A stretch of DNA of 64,000 nucleotides from Coprothermobacter platensis DSM 11748 (lineage in GTDB: Bacteria > Coprothermobacterota > Coprothermobacteria > Coprothermobacterales > Coprothermobacteraceae): positions 67,163-131,162 of the forward strand of contig NZ_KB899040.1 in assembly GCF_000378005.1 (NCBI RefSeq). Reading direction: 5' to 3'. The stretch's first letter is position 1; each line of letters begins with the position of its first letter. Shown one piece after another: positions 1-9,674 of the stretch. The notes beneath the pieces are model-generated. The model had not been told where the DNA came from, made no database searches, and worked only from the letters and a program-made list of their open reading frames with translations. A program made the translations under genes and the position numbers.

Positions 1-561
1 ATAAAAAAGCAGCTGAACTATGAGTTTCTGGATACGTTGTTTTCCATGAGCGTTGGTTGGGCCATAAACAGCGCCATGATTCTCTTAGCTGCCGCTACAT
101 TCTACATGAACGGTCAAGTAGTAACCGATCTGTCGCAAGCTCAGACAATGCTTAAGCCACTTTTGGGCAACGCAGCTTCAGTTGTTTTCGCACTAGCGTT
201 ACTGTTTGCAGGTCTATCCTCGAGCGTTACAGCCGGGATGGCAAGTGGAAGCATATTCGCTGGCATCTTCGCAGAACCTTATGATGTAGCTGATAGCCAT
301 AGCCGAATGGGGGTTCTAATAGCTTTAATACCCGCTACCGTAATCATATTGTTTATAACGTCTCCATTCCAAGGGCTTATCTATTCTCAAATGCTGCTGA
401 GCATCCAACTTCCTATTACCATCTTTACACTGATTTACCTAACGTCATCTAAGAAGGTCATGGGCAAATACGCCAACTCACCGAGAGAAAAGGCTTTGCT
501 GTGGGCAATAGGCCTTACGGTAACGGTGTTAGATGTAGCACTTTTTATAACGTCATTGTAA
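1..561 (+). CDS. mntH: Nramp-family divalent metal (Mn2+/Fe2+) transporter, C-terminal part
   Basis: The frame is open from base 1, so the gene begins upstream of the window. About 186 residues are visible, covering roughly the last five membrane helices. The stretch WAINSAMILLAAATF, then LLFAGLSSSVTAGMASG and the final helices align well with the C-terminal half of MntH proteins. Nramp proteins import Mn2+ or Fe2+ with protons across the cytoplasmic membrane. The metal-binding motifs of helices 1 and 6 lie outside the window, so substrate cannot be judged. No terminator is obvious before the next gene. Confidence 0.88.
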   Translation: MKKQLNYEFLDTLFSMSVGWAINSAMILLAAATFYMNGQVVTDLSQAQTMLKPLLGNAASVVFALALLFAGLSSSVTAGMASGSIFAGIFAEPYDVADSHSRMGVLIALIPATVIILFITSPFQGLIYSQMLLSIQLPITIFTLIYLTSSKKVMGKYANSPREKALLWAIGLTVTVLDVALFITSL

Positions 562-684
562 GTTAAAAAATACCTCCGGAAAAAGTGCACTCCTCAACTT
601 TTTCTTGTGTACAATGGGTTTAAAGAACGAAATTCATATCGTATGTGCTGCTTTTTTGCTCATGCGGTCAGAGGAGGTGTTGCC

Positions 685-2169
685 ATGCGTAGCAAGCGTT
701 TTTTTAAGCTTGTTAACGTGTTACTTGTGTTCGGTTTATTGGTTTCCATGACTTTGCCACCGGCAGCTTTTGGTAAGAGCGGCGGTAACAAAGAAGTGGC
801 TATCTACGTTGGTGGACAAAAGGTTGCATTAGACAGCCCACCGCTAAACAAAGCTGGCCGTATTTATGTTCCTATCCGTTACGTTGCAGAATATCTTGGA
901 GCCCAAGTTGATTGGGATGAGGCAAACCAGATTGTTAACATTAAAAACGGATCTGCATTAATTAGCTTAAAGATTGGGTTTAACTATGCTGGCGTAAATG
1001 GTCAAGCTCAACAACTGGATGTACCGCCATTTATTTACAACAATCGAACATATGTTCCACTCCGTTTCGTCAGTGAAGGTTTGGGTAAGCAGGTGCAGTG
1101 GGATGGAAATAATAACTCAGTCTACATCATAAGCGGTGTGCAAACATCTACCGTCATTATGCAAGTCAGTACGGGAACAGCTACAGTCAACGTGGTCAAG
1201 GTGTCTCTTAACGATCCCTCTATAAAATTGCAGATCGTCAATGGTCAAGATCAAATAGGCTTACTGGAACCTTTCGACAGCATGGTAAAGCGAATGAATC
1301 CTTTGGCAGCCATTAATGCTACGTTTTTCCAGGTATCGGACATAACTTTGCCTATGGAACCCGCTGCTGATTTAGTAATAAACGGTAGAATCGAACATTT
1401 GGGCACTCCGGAGAAATATGCCACGACCTTTGCTTTTACTGAAGACAATAAAGTTGATATTGCAAACGTAAAAATGTCTTTGCATGGAGAATACACGTAC
1501 ATTCCTAACCCTGAGTTGGAACGCCTTTACACACAGGGTTGGTACATCGGTACCATAAACAGAGCCCTATGGGGTGTCAACTCCATAAGAGTATTCACTC
1601 CTCTGAGAGGAGCTACAACACGCCTTGGCGTAGATGGCATTAATGTTGTTGTTCAAAATGGTGTTGTGACGCAGCAACTTACAGGAACAAACGTTCCTAT
1701 CCCTCCCGATGGTTACATTATTCATCTAGGCGGTACGGAAGTAAAATACCAGGACCGTTTTGTCGTTGGCACGAAGCTGTATTACAGAGATATCTATGAT
1801 GTACAGAACAGCTCTCAACCCGACATCTGGAAACAAGGAACCATATGGGGTGCCTTAAGTGCAGGTCCACGTCTTTTAACTAACGGCCAAATAACGCTTA
1901 ACCCTGCTGCTGAACTGTTAGATATTCCTAAAATCACAGGTCAGCCTTTGCCCAGAAGCGGATTAGGTATTACCCAGGATAATGAACTCTTACTGGTCAC
2001 GGTGAGTAAATGTACTATGCAGGATTTTGCTGTTATAATGCAAAATTTGGGCGCTTACAACGCTATGAATTTGGATGGTGGCGCTAGTACTAGCCTTTAC
2101 GCAAATGGACAATTCTTAACCACGCCAACGCGGAAATTGAGCAACACGCTAATGATTCTGTCACGTTGA
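685..2169 (+). CDS. Secreted phosphodiester glycosidase-like protein with copper-amine-oxidase N-terminal domain
   Basis: 494 residues from the ATG at 685, which follows a GAGGAGG ribosome site; the frame is open further upstream but without a start supported by a ribosome site. Residues 1-30 are a signal peptide (basic start, hydrophobic core, cut near AFGKS). Residues about 35-155 carry two copies of the stalk-like Cu-amine-oxidase N-terminal motif (YVPIRYVAEYLGAQVDWD and YVPLRFVSEGLGKQVQWD), a non-catalytic cell-surface module. The C-terminal half looks like the NAGPA phosphodiester glycosidase family (AINATFF, SAGPRL, SGLG, MNLDGGASTSLY). An extracellular role on wall or exopolysaccharide is inferred. 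A hairpin terminator follows. Confidence 0.8.
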   Translation: MRSKRFFKLVNVLLVFGLLVSMTLPPAAFGKSGGNKEVAIYVGGQKVALDSPPLNKAGRIYVPIRYVAEYLGAQVDWDEANQIVNIKNGSALISLKIGFNYAGVNGQAQQLDVPPFIYNNRTYVPLRFVSEGLGKQVQWDGNNNSVYIISGVQTSTVIMQVSTGTATVNVVKVSLNDPSIKLQIVNGQDQIGLLEPFDSMVKRMNPLAAINATFFQVSDITLPMEPAADLVINGRIEHLGTPEKYATTFAFTEDNKVDIANVKMSLHGEYTYIPNPELERLYTQGWYIGTINRALWGVNSIRVFTPLRGATTRLGVDGINVVVQNGVVTQQLTGTNVPIPPDGYIIHLGGTEVKYQDRFVVGTKLYYRDIYDVQNSSQPDIWKQGTIWGALSAGPRLLTNGQITLNPAAELLDIPKITGQPLPRSGLGITQDNELLLVTVSKCTMQDFAVIMQNLGAYNAMNLDGGASTSLYANGQFLTTPTRKLSNTLMILSR

Positions 2170-2191
2170 TAAAAAGATCCATAAAACCTCT

Positions 2192-2230
2192 AAGAAGAGG
2201 TCATTTTCCTACAGAAGATGACCTCTTCTT
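2192..2230 (+). terminator. Hairpin terminator after the glycosidase gene
   Basis: A perfect 13-bp stem (2192-2204 with 2218-2230, arms AAGAAGAGGTCAT and its complement) encloses a 13-nt loop. It begins 22 bp after the stop codon. The tail is U-rich only in part (CUUCUUAUUAU). Confidence 0.75.
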
Positions 2231-2255
2231 ATTATCTTGACTGCTTAACAGCAAT

Positions 2256-2284
2256 TTGACCAATGTGTGACACTTTCTTAAATA
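2256..2284 (+). promoter_or_regulatory. Candidate promoter for the 34-residue ORF
   Basis: TTGACC at 2256-2261 and TAAATA at 2279-2284 are separated by 17 bp, a good sigma-70-type arrangement. A second possible -10, TATAGG, lies nearer the gene. The promoter sits between the preceding terminator and the small ORF. Confidence 0.45.
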
Positions 2285-2338
2285 CTTATGCTTTAAGAAG
2301 TACTACTATAGGATAAACACATTAAGGAGGTGCTCAAA

Positions 2339-2443
2339 ATGAAAGAAAATAAAAATGGTAGTGTAGAGAAAAAAGAAAATAAGCTTCTTTACGATCCTAT
2401 TTCTGACAGCTATTATGAACTCTACAATTATCCTTTGGTGTAA
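2339..2443 (+). CDS. Small hypothetical protein, 34 residues
   Basis: The ATG at 2339 is preceded by a very strong ribosome site (AAGGAGG, 8 nt spacing) and the ORF is closed 8 bp before a strong terminator. The first half is Lys/Asn/Glu-rich and the second half is aromatic and acidic, ending YYELYNYPLV. No family is recognised, and there is no signal peptide or membrane segment. A dedicated promoter, ribosome site and terminator make it a likely expressed peptide. Alternatively the unit could be a small RNA that happens to carry an ORF. Confidence 0.55.
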   Translation: MKENKNGSVEKKENKLLYDPISDSYYELYNYPLV

Positions 2444-2451
2444 GTGCTTTT

Positions 2452-2498
2452 AGCCATGCTGGTTCAGTGTTTGCTTTTCTGAACCAGCATGGCTTTTC
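2452..2498 (+). terminator. Strong terminator after the 34-residue ORF
   Basis: A perfect 16-bp inverted repeat (2452-2467 with 2479-2494, arm AGCCATGCTGGTTCAG) with an 11-nt loop is followed by TTTCTT. Confidence 0.85.
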
Positions 2499-2556
2499 TT
2501 CATCCATGTTTTCCACATTATTGCATGTCTTATTTTTAACAGGTTTTTTGTGTCTT

Positions 2557-2590
2557 AAGAAGAAGGCGGCTTTTTAGCCGCCTTCTTCTT
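2557..2590. terminator. Bidirectional terminator
   Basis: A perfect 15-bp stem (2557-2571 with 2576-2590, arm AAGAAGAAGGCGGCT) has a 4-nt T loop. It lies 2 bp beyond the stop codon of the reverse-strand tautomerase gene and has a T-rich tail on the plus strand, so it may act in both directions. Confidence 0.8.
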
Positions 2591-2592
2591 TT

Positions 2593-2781
2593 CTACTTGT
2601 GCAAATCTGATAGCAATTTTCCACCCTGGGCTATATTTTCCATACTATTCTCGCGAATAATAACGCTAAAAGCCTGCTCAGGTATGCCAAGAACTTCGTG
2701 AGCTGCTTGTGTCAATTTTGAGGCTAACTCAGCCTTTTTGGCTTTGTCCATCTGAGGGCCATCGAATTGAATAAATGGCAT
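2593..2781 (-). CDS. 4-oxalocrotonate tautomerase family protein
   Basis: 62 residues, the usual size of this family, which assemble as hexamers and use the N-terminal proline (Pro-1, exposed after Met removal) as general base. The start at 2781 gives Met-Pro-Phe-Ile and lies 8 nt after AGGAG; the ATG two codons upstream is too close to the ribosome site and would bury the proline. The sequence PFIQFDGP followed by an amphipathic helix and VIIRE fits the family. The substrate cannot be inferred: it stands alone between a terminator and a divergent region, not in a catabolic operon. Confidence 0.82.
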   Translation of the reverse strand: MPFIQFDGPQMDKAKKAELASKLTQAAHEVLGIPEQAFSVIIRENSMENIAQGGKLLSDLHK

Positions 2782-2861
2782 ATGCATCTCTCCTTTCTTA
2801 TAAGTCAGAGGTAATTATAGCTCAGAAAGTGAGGGAATCTCATTGGAAACAGCAGACGTTC

Positions 2862-3764
2862 TTACGGTTGCTGTTCTTCATTCTTTGGTTCTATTTCTGA
2901 AGCACTTGCATACAGCGCAGCACGGTTGGTTCTGTACTCACCATATTGCACAAGAAAAGCACTCAAAAATATGAGAAAAGCCCCTACGTTTCCAAACGAT
3001 GTTAGGTTTTCTCCTCTGACTATATGAGCAAATACATATGCAAAAATGGGTTCGAACGCAAATATGTAGGCTGCCGTTGTAGCACTGACATCTTTTTGCC
3101 CTTGTAATTGTAGCCAAATGGTAAGTGTCGTGGCAACAAGTGCTAAATAAAGGAGTGGAGACAAAGCCGGGCGCGGTATGGCAAACATTCTGGTAAAAGG
3201 CAGGGACCATAAAGCTGTAAAACCTATCATGTAGGCAGACGTATTGAGCTGGCTGTGAATATTCATCTTCGGTATGAGTACAAACTGAATGGTATATGCC
3301 AGTGCACTTATAAGCATGAGAAATGCCCCAACGGAAATAGTGAAGCGTTCTCCTGGTAGATAGCTCAATGCTAAGAAACCTACTACGGATAGAACTTGTC
3401 CAAAGGTCACTGTAGCACTCTGTTTTTTTTCGAGCCAAATCATTTCCAGCGCTGGCGTTAGCGGTATGCTCAAACTTACGATAAATGCTGCTGTGGAGGC
3501 ATTTATCGTCGTCAGGGCAATAAACTGTGTTATGAGTGCAATTGCATTCGTTATACTGAGCCAAAAGCCATCCAAAATAGCTTTCTTATCCAGCCGCAAG
3601 AATGGGATTAAAGGTAAGAAGGCAATGAAATACCTCCAAAAAAGGTATGAGAAAGGATCAAGATAGCCGAGCATAGTTTTTGAAAAAACAAAAGTGGTTC
3701 CCCAGAAAAAAGTCGTTGCTATCAGATAAAAGTAACCGGTAAGTGTCGGTTTCTTGTTAGGCAT
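2862..3764 (-). CDS. DMT superfamily (EamA-type) transporter
   Basis: 300 residues with about ten predicted membrane helices arranged as two EamA repeats. The N-terminal stretch FFWGTTFVFSK and the second-repeat start SALAYTIQFVLIPK are typical. Members export amino acids, metabolites or drugs, or import nucleotide sugars; the substrate is not evident. There is no ribosome site before the ATG. Instead a perfect TATAAT ends 7 bp before it, so the message is probably leaderless. The tail after the last helix is polar (residues about 278-300). Confidence 0.85.
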   Translation of the reverse strand: MPNKKPTLTGYFYLIATTFFWGTTFVFSKTMLGYLDPFSYLFWRYFIAFLPLIPFLRLDKKAILDGFWLSITNAIALITQFIALTTINASTAAFIVSLSIPLTPALEMIWLEKKQSATVTFGQVLSVVGFLALSYLPGERFTISVGAFLMLISALAYTIQFVLIPKMNIHSQLNTSAYMIGFTALWSLPFTRMFAIPRPALSPLLYLALVATTLTIWLQLQGQKDVSATTAAYIFAFEPIFAYVFAHIVRGENLTSFGNVGAFLIFLSAFLVQYGEYRTNRAALYASASEIEPKNEEQQP

Positions 3765-3771
3765 CTAATTC

Positions 3772-3777
3772 ATTATA
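3772..3777 (-). promoter_or_regulatory. -10 box for leaderless DMT transporter gene
   Basis: TATAAT on the minus strand ends 7 bp before the ATG at 3764. No TTGACA-like -35 lies at 16-18 bp and no Shine-Dalgarno is present. Transcription from it would start at or within a base or two of the start codon. Confidence 0.6.
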
Positions 3778-3825
3778 AATCAGTGCATATGTAAGGGCTA
3801 TATGAAATTCTTCTGTGGGACCATA

Positions 3826-3853
3826 TTGAGTTATCACAAATTGGCTATATAAT
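3826..3853 (+). promoter_or_regulatory. Promoter of the purine operon
   Basis: TTGAGT (3826-3831) and TATAAT (3848-3853) are spaced by 16 bp. The start point would be near 3860, giving a leader of about 38 nt before purE. The leader is too short for a purine riboswitch. Confidence 0.7.
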
Positions 3854-3897
3854 GAGTAATATGTTTCATCATTTCCCCACATTGGGAGGTTTTTACC

Positions 3898-4383
3898 ATG
3901 TCTACTATTGATAATAGTGTTATTGGTAAAGTAGCCATCATTGTCGGAAGCAAGTCTGACCTACCTATTTTGGAAAAATGCACATCTACCCTCGACGAGC
4001 TCCACGTACCATGGGACATGAAAGTACTGTCTGCACACAGAACCCCATTTGAAACACAGCAGTTTGCTATTGATTCTGAAGAACATTATGATGTAATCAT
4101 AGCTGCTGCTGGGAAAGCCGCTCATCTTCCCGGCGTTATTGCCGCTTACACACTTCTCCCGGTTATCGGTCTCCCCATAAAATCACCTGCTCTGGGCGGT
4201 TTAGATTCTCTTTTGTCTATGGTACAGATGCCTAAAGGTGTGCCCGTAGCTACTGTGGGCATAAACGAAGCGGAGAATGCGGCACTTCTTGCATGCCAGA
4301 TTCTTGCTTTAAAGGATGAAGGGCTAAAAGAAGCTCTTAAAGACTACCGCCATCGTATGGCGGAGGACGTACTCCAAGGTTAA
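3898..4383 (+). CDS. purE: N5-carboxyaminoimidazole ribonucleotide mutase (PurE, class I)
   Basis: 161 residues; the ATG follows GGGAGG. The motifs GSKSDLP (17-23), SAHRTP (45-50) and GKAAHLPG are those of class I PurE, which moves the carboxyl of N5-CAIR to give CAIR in de novo purine synthesis. Class I enzymes normally depend on PurK to make N5-CAIR, but no purK is present in this operon. It is the first gene of a ten-gene operon and lies directly behind its promoter. Confidence 0.95.
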   Translation: MSTIDNSVIGKVAIIVGSKSDLPILEKCTSTLDELHVPWDMKVLSAHRTPFETQQFAIDSEEHYDVIIAAAGKAAHLPGVIAAYTLLPVIGLPIKSPALGGLDSLLSMVQMPKGVPVATVGINEAENAALLACQILALKDEGLKEALKDYRHRMAEDVLQG

Positions 4384-4427
4384 GAGGAGGATCGAATCGC
4401 GGCTATCAAAAGTTAAGGAGGTTTCCA

Positions 4428-5138
4428 ATGGACAAATTAGAGCAGGTTTATGAAGGTAAAGCAAAGAAAGTTTTCAAGACCGATGACCCCCATTACTACA
4501 TCATCGAATATAAAGATGAAGCAACGGCTTTTGATGGAAAAAAGAAAGGCATCATACAAGGGAAAGGCACCATAAACAATAAAGTATCTGCTGTATTCTT
4601 TGAGCTACTTGAACAAAAAGGAATCCCCACACATTTTATAAAGTTGCTTTCTCCTAATGAAATGCTCGTAAAAAAGGTTGACATAATTCCGCTGGAAGTT
4701 ATTGTGAGAAACTATTCGGCTGGAAGTGTAAGTAAACGGCTGGGTCTTGAAGAAGGTATAAAGTTTGACACACCGATTTTGGAGTTCTCTTACAAGAGTG
4801 ATGAACTTGGGGACCCCATGGTTAATGATTACCACATATTAGCTTTGCATTTAGCAACAAAAGATGAGATAAGCACACTTACTCAGCAGGCTTTTAAGAT
4901 CAACGACATTCTATCTTCTTACCTTTGGGAAAAGAACATCATCCTCGTGGATTTTAAGCTGGAGTTTGGCAAAACGCCTGAAGGAGATATCGTCCTGGCT
5001 GATGAAATTTCTCCCGATACATGCCGTTTTTGGGATCGCACTACCATGGAAAAACTCGATAAAGACAGGTTTAGACGTGATATGGGGAATGTAGAGGAAG
5101 CATACATTGAAGTCGCACGTCGTTTGGGGTGCCTCTAA
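4428..5138 (+). CDS. purC: SAICAR synthetase (phosphoribosylaminoimidazole-succinocarboxamide synthase)
   Basis: 236 residues, the normal length for bacterial PurC. It joins CAIR and aspartate with ATP. The N-terminal YEGKAKKVF, the VRNYSAGS segment and [14 protein letters not shown] are hallmark regions. The ATG lies 8 nt after AAGGAGG. The stop codon is one base before the purS start, indicating translational coupling. Confidence 0.97.
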   Translation: MDKLEQVYEGKAKKVFKTDDPHYYIIEYKDEATAFDGKKKGIIQGKGTINNKVSAVFFELLEQKGIPTHFIKLLSPNEMLVKKVDIIPLEVIVRNYSAGSVSKRLGLEEGIKFDTPILEFSYKSDELGDPMVNDYHILALHLATKDEISTLTQQAFKINDILSSYLWEKNIILVDFKLEFGKTPEGDIVLADEISPDTCRFWDRTTMEKLDKDRFRRDMGNVEEAYIEVARRLGCL

Positions 5139-5139
5139 T

Positions 5140-5388
5140 ATGGCACATGCCAACGTTTACGTTACTTTAAAGAAGGATATTTTGGACCCTCAAGGTGAAG
5201 CTGTAAAAAACGCTCTTCACACGCTGGGTTACAAGAATGTTATGGATGTTAGAGTAGGCAAGTATATTGTTCTCACGCTGGAAAACAATTCTGAAAATGA
5301 TATAAACGCTGTGGTAGAAGAAATTTCAAAAAAAGTTCTTAGTAACCCTGTCATAGAAGATTTTTCATTCGATATTGTAGAGGATTAG
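5140..5388 (+). CDS. purS: Phosphoribosylformylglycinamidine synthase subunit PurS
   Basis: 82 residues from the ATG at 5140, one base after the purC stop. PurS is the small bridging subunit of the three-part FGAM synthase (PurS-PurQ-PurL) found in Gram-positives and archaea. The pattern VYVTLKKDILDPQGEAV and GYKNVMDVRVGKYI is diagnostic. An in-frame extension into purC would be possible but has no ribosome site. purQ follows after 4 bp. Confidence 0.95.
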   Translation: MAHANVYVTLKKDILDPQGEAVKNALHTLGYKNVMDVRVGKYIVLTLENNSENDINAVVEEISKKVLSNPVIEDFSFDIVED

Positions 5389-5392
5389 AAGC

Positions 5393-6070
5393 ATGAAAAA
5401 GTTTGGTATTATCGTTCTTCCCGGTTCTAACTGTGATTCTGACTGCTTTTATGCTGTTAGAGATTATCTTGAGCAGGATGCCGAGTATGTTTGGCATGAA
5501 GAGAATAACTTAGATAGATACGATGTACTCATGATACCTGGTGGTTTTTCCTATGGTGATTATTTACGCCCTGGAGCATTGGCGCGTTTTTCACCGGCTG
5601 TGCAAAACTTGGTCAAAGAAGCAGAAAAAGGTAAACTCATCATTGGTATATGCAATGGCTTTCAGATACTAACAGAACTTGGCCTTTTGCCAGGTGCGTT
5701 GATGCGTAACAAAAACCTGAAGTTCATATGCAAACATGTAACACTCAAAGTTGAAAAAGTCTGTGCTCCTTTCACATCACGCTTACGTGTGGGACAGAGG
5801 ATATCTTTGCCTATAGCGCACAAAGACGGAAATTACTACGCAAGCGATGCCGTACTTGAAGAACTGAACAGGAATGAACAGATACTGCTTCGCTATGACG
5901 AAGACGTAAACGGCTCTGTACAAGGTATTGCAGCCATCATCAGCAAGGAGGGCAACGTGTTGGGTATGATGCCTCATCCAGAACGTGCCTGTGATTCCAT
6001 GCTTGGAAATACCGATGGTATGTACATCTTTGGTTCAGTTCTCGATTACCTGACAAAGAGAGGGCAGTAA
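5393..6070 (+). CDS. purQ: Phosphoribosylformylglycinamidine synthase, glutaminase subunit PurQ
   Basis: 225 residues, a class I glutamine amidotransferase that supplies ammonia to PurL. The nucleophile elbow GICNGFQ carries the catalytic Cys, and the C-terminal MMPHPERA carries the catalytic His and Glu. The N-terminal PGSNCDSD loop and [14 protein letters not shown] are typical PurQ regions. The gene starts 4 bp after purS and ends one base before the purL start. Confidence 0.97.
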   Translation: MKKFGIIVLPGSNCDSDCFYAVRDYLEQDAEYVWHEENNLDRYDVLMIPGGFSYGDYLRPGALARFSPAVQNLVKEAEKGKLIIGICNGFQILTELGLLPGALMRNKNLKFICKHVTLKVEKVCAPFTSRLRVGQRISLPIAHKDGNYYASDAVLEELNRNEQILLRYDEDVNGSVQGIAAIISKEGNVLGMMPHPERACDSMLGNTDGMYIFGSVLDYLTKRGQ

Positions 6071-6071
6071 A

Positions 6072-8282
6072 ATGGAAAATCAGCAGTCTCCATGGAAGAT
6101 ATTAGGCTTAACCGATAGCGAGTACCAGGAGATTATCAAAGGGCTCGGTAGAGAGCCCAATATTACGGAGCTCGGTATGTTCAGTGTAATGTGGTCAGAG
6201 CACTGTGCCTATAAGAACTCTAAGCCGCTGCTTAAACTGCTGCCCAGCAAAGGCCCCAATGTTATGCAGGGGCCCGGTGAAAATGCAGGCGTTTTAGATA
6301 TAGGAGATGGCTTGGCTTTGGTGATGAAAATTGAAAGCCATAACCATCCTTCAGCAGTGGAGCCTTATCAGGGAGCCGCTACCGGTGTAGGTGGCATTGT
6401 CAGAGATATCTTTGCTATGGGCGCACGCCCTGTGGTACTCCTGGATTCACTGCGTTTTGGTCCCTTGAATACAGACCGCACAAATTACCTTTTTGAGCAG
6501 ATCGTTGCTGGCATAAGCGATTATGGCAACTGTATAGGCGTGCCCACTGTGGGTGGCGAAACTTATTTTGCTAATTGCTATCAACGTAGCCCCTTAGTGA
6601 ATGCACTATGCGCGGGTATTGCAGACATAAGCAAGCTTCAAACAGGGAAAGCAAGCGGCATAGGTAATCCTGTCCTGATTGTAGGCGCAACGACTGGAAG
6701 AGATGGTATAGGCGGAGCCAGTTTTGCTTCACAAGAGCTCGGAGAGAATGCAGAAGAAAAATTGCCTTCAGTTCAAGTAGGTGACCCTTTCTTAGAAAAG
6801 CTGCTCATAGAAGCGTGTTTAGAAGCTTATGAAACAGGATACGTAGTGGCTGTTCAAGATATGGGCGCTGCAGGTATTACTTCTTCAGCTTCTGAGATGG
6901 CTTCACACGGTAATGTGGGCATGGAACTTGACTTAGACAAAGTACCTTTGAGAGCTGAAGCCATGACGCCCTTTGAAATTCTTATTTCTGAATCGCAGGA
7001 ACGCATGTTACTTGTAGTGGAAAAAGGCAAAGAAGATATAGTAAAACAAATCATGAAAAAATGGGGGTTGAGGGCAGAAGTTATGGGGCACATAACCGAT
7101 GATCAGATGATGCGCATCTACCAGCATGGCCACATGGTTGCTGAAGTGCCTGCACATCTCTTGGCAGATGGTGCTCCACAGTATGTACGTGAAGGCGTGC
7201 CGCCTAAAAATTTAGAGCAATTAAGAGTGCTTGAAATACCTTCTTTAGCACTGCCTGAGGACTTCAATGCAGCATTTCTCAGCGTTCTGAGCGCGCCCAA
7301 TGTGGCTTCTAAATCGTGGATTTACCAGCAGTTTGACCACACGGTTCGGACGGACACCGTAATTAAGCCCGGTATGGATGCGGCGTTGGTGCGCATAAAG
7401 GGTAAAAAGCAAGCTGTGGCGTTTACCACTGATTGCAACAGCATATATTGTTTCTTAGATCCATATGAGGGAGCCAAAGATGCTGTTGTAGAAGCTGCAC
7501 GCAATTTAAGCATGGTAGGGGCTGTACCCATAGGTATCACCGATTGTTTGAATTTCGGTAATCCCGAAGATCCTGTAGTTTACTGGCAGATGAAACGGTG
7601 TGTTGAAGGTATAAGAGATGCCTGTGAAGCTCTGAACATACCTGTAATAAGTGGTAATGTAAGCCTTTACAACGAAACAGAAAATGGTCCTATTTATCCT
7701 ACACCCGTTATCGGATGTGCCGGTTTATTGGAAGACGTGTCACTGTTCTGCACCAACTCTTTCAAAGATGAAGGCGACATTATTGTTTTACTGGGTGAAG
7801 ATAAAGGAGAGATGGGAGGCAGCGAATACATTCAGCAGCAGTACGGTCTTGTAAAAGGCGTCCCTCCAAAAGCTGATTTGGCTATGGAAGGAGAACTCCA
7901 AGACTGCGTGCGCACACTTATAAAGAGCAACCTCATCAAATCAGCACACGATGTTTCCGATGGTGGCTTGGCTGTTTGTTTGGCAGAATGTGCTATGGGC
8001 GGACAAAAAGGTTTTGTAGCGGACATTGAAACTGAGGAACGTTCCGATGTGGCCCTTTTTTCTGAGTCGCAAAGCCGCTGCATTCTAAGCGTAGAGGCGG
8101 AAGCGCTTCATGATGTACTGGGCATGGCTTCCACTTTTAATATCCCTGCTCATGTTTTGGGTTCGGTAGAGGGTAAAAGCGTTGTCATAAACATAAATGG
8201 CAGAGAAATCATAAATGTGCCGTTGGAAGAGTGTATGCGGCATTATGATCAGGGGCTCTTATGGTCAATGAATGGCATCTAA
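6072..8282 (+). CDS. purL: Phosphoribosylformylglycinamidine synthase subunit PurL
   Basis: 736 residues, the small PurL type (about 740) that works with separate PurS and PurQ, consistent with its two upstream neighbours. Visible family motifs include [13 protein letters not shown] near residue 40, [27 protein letters not shown] and [10 protein letters not shown]. It performs the ATP-dependent amidation of FGAR. Its last 22 bp overlap the purF start. Confidence 0.97.
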   Translation: MENQQSPWKILGLTDSEYQEIIKGLGREPNITELGMFSVMWSEHCAYKNSKPLLKLLPSKGPNVMQGPGENAGVLDIGDGLALVMKIESHNHPSAVEPYQGAATGVGGIVRDIFAMGARPVVLLDSLRFGPLNTDRTNYLFEQIVAGISDYGNCIGVPTVGGETYFANCYQRSPLVNALCAGIADISKLQTGKASGIGNPVLIVGATTGRDGIGGASFASQELGENAEEKLPSVQVGDPFLEKLLIEACLEAYETGYVVAVQDMGAAGITSSASEMASHGNVGMELDLDKVPLRAEAMTPFEILISESQERMLLVVEKGKEDIVKQIMKKWGLRAEVMGHITDDQMMRIYQHGHMVAEVPAHLLADGAPQYVREGVPPKNLEQLRVLEIPSLALPEDFNAAFLSVLSAPNVASKSWIYQQFDHTVRTDTVIKPGMDAALVRIKGKKQAVAFTTDCNSIYCFLDPYEGAKDAVVEAARNLSMVGAVPIGITDCLNFGNPEDPVVYWQMKRCVEGIRDACEALNIPVISGNVSLYNETENGPIYPTPVIGCAGLLEDVSLFCTNSFKDEGDIIVLLGEDKGEMGGSEYIQQQYGLVKGVPPKADLAMEGELQDCVRTLIKSNLIKSAHDVSDGGLAVCLAECAMGGQKGFVADIETEERSDVALFSESQSRCILSVEAEALHDVLGMASTFNIPAHVLGSVEGKSVVININGREIINVPLEECMRHYDQGLLWSMNGI

Positions 8283-9661
8283 CGGAAGACTGCGGCGTGT
8301 TCGGTGCCGCTTTAGATAAAACAGACGTATCCGTTTATATATACTATGGCCTTCAGGCACTTCAGCACAGAGGCGAGGAAAGTGCAGGTATAGCTGTCTA
8401 TGACGGCAGCGAAACACGTTTGGAAAAGGGAATGGGTTTGGTCAGTGAGGTATTCAATAACGCTCTCATAAAAACGTTAAAAGGGAATGTGGGCATTGGA
8501 CACGTACGCTATTCCACCACAGGCGTTTCTAACTTGTTCAATGCGCAACCTCTTTTAGCACACTTAATGGGCCATTCTATCGCCGTAGCGCACAACGGAA
8601 ACCTTATAAACGCTGATGAGCTTAGAAGTGAACTTGAAAAAGAAGGTAGAATCTTTCAAACAACATCTGATACGGAAATCATCGTTCAACTCATAGCAAA
8701 AAACCTCGATAAAGGGTTTGAAAATGCCTTGCTGGAAACAATAAAACGGATACATGGTTCTTATTCACTGCTGGTACTTTTCGACGATGTGCTGGTTGGG
8801 GTCAGAGACCCCAATGGCATAAGGCCACTTTGCATAGGCAAGAACGAAGCAGGCTTTTTGCTTTCTTCAGAATCGTGCGCATTGGACGTTGTAAATGCGC
8901 GCCTTTTAAGGGATGTGGAGCCTGGAGAGGTAGTCATTTTGAGCAAGGATGGCATACGTTCCATTAAAGAAAATTACAAAGACGTTCCTACCAAGCACTG
9001 TGTGTTCGAGTACATATACTTTGCACGACCTGATAGTGTGGTAGATGGAAAGAGCGTCTACTTGTCACGCATGGAGATGGGCAGACAGCTTGCCCGCGAA
9101 TCTGCTGTAAAGGCAGATTGGGTTGTTCCTGTTCCCGATTCTGGCAACTCTGCGGCGCGTGGTTATGCTGTTGAATCTGGCATCCCCAGCGTCGATGGAC
9201 TTATAAAGAACAAATACGTTGGGCGTACCTTCATCGCACCTGAACAAAGCATGAGGGAATCTGCCTTGAGGGTAAAACTGAATGTCCTTCGTGAACTAGT
9301 AAAAGACAAAAGCATCGTTTTAGTAGATGATTCCATAGTCAGAGGCACTACAATGAAGCGCTTAGTCAGGCTTATAAAAGAAGCTGGGGCTAAGGAAGTG
9401 CATCTGCGTATCAGTTCGCCCCCTATTGTTATGCCGTGTTATTTTGGCATCGACATGCCATCACGTAAGCAACTCATATCTGCCCAAATGTCCACGGAAG
9501 AGGTAAGAAATTTGGTCGGCGCAGATAGTTTGCATTTTCTAAGCTTAGAAGGCTTAATAAACAGTGTGGGAACAACAGCGTTGTGTACGGGATGCCTGAA
9601 TGGTGATTACCCCATGGATGTGCCCAAAGAAGGTAACAAATATCTCTTTGAAAAAAAGTGA
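8261..9661 (+). CDS. purF: Amidophosphoribosyltransferase (PRPP amidotransferase)
   Basis: 466 residues. It catalyses the committed step, PRPP plus glutamine to phosphoribosylamine. A ten-residue propeptide precedes the catalytic Cys11 (CGVFG), as in the B. subtilis-type enzyme that is processed and carries an Fe-S cluster. The N-terminal Ntn-hydrolase domain has QHRGEESAG; the C-terminal phosphoribosyltransferase domain has the PRPP loop [12 protein letters not shown]. The C-terminal CTGCL may supply cluster ligands. It overlaps purL by 22 bp. Confidence 0.97.
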   Translation: MVNEWHLTEDCGVFGAALDKTDVSVYIYYGLQALQHRGEESAGIAVYDGSETRLEKGMGLVSEVFNNALIKTLKGNVGIGHVRYSTTGVSNLFNAQPLLAHLMGHSIAVAHNGNLINADELRSELEKEGRIFQTTSDTEIIVQLIAKNLDKGFENALLETIKRIHGSYSLLVLFDDVLVGVRDPNGIRPLCIGKNEAGFLLSSESCALDVVNARLLRDVEPGEVVILSKDGIRSIKENYKDVPTKHCVFEYIYFARPDSVVDGKSVYLSRMEMGRQLARESAVKADWVVPVPDSGNSAARGYAVESGIPSVDGLIKNKYVGRTFIAPEQSMRESALRVKLNVLRELVKDKSIVLVDDSIVRGTTMKRLVRLIKEAGAKEVHLRISSPPIVMPCYFGIDMPSRKQLISAQMSTEEVRNLVGADSLHFLSLEGLINSVGTTALCTGCLNGDYPMDVPKEGNKYLFEKK

Positions 9662-9674
9662 AGGTGAACCAGAA

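Noticed and set aside
2938-3564. 208-codon antisense-frame ORF inside the DMT transporter gene
   Set aside because: It is a shadow: Cys/His/Tyr-rich translation with no family features, fully inside a well-supported membrane protein gene.
3780-3897. Purine riboswitch before purE
   Set aside because: The leader after the mapped promoter is about 38 nt, too short for a purine aptamer, and no conserved core is visible.
9600-9674. Upstream ATG start for purM
   Set aside because: It would overlap purF by 62 bp and add a non-homologous leader.
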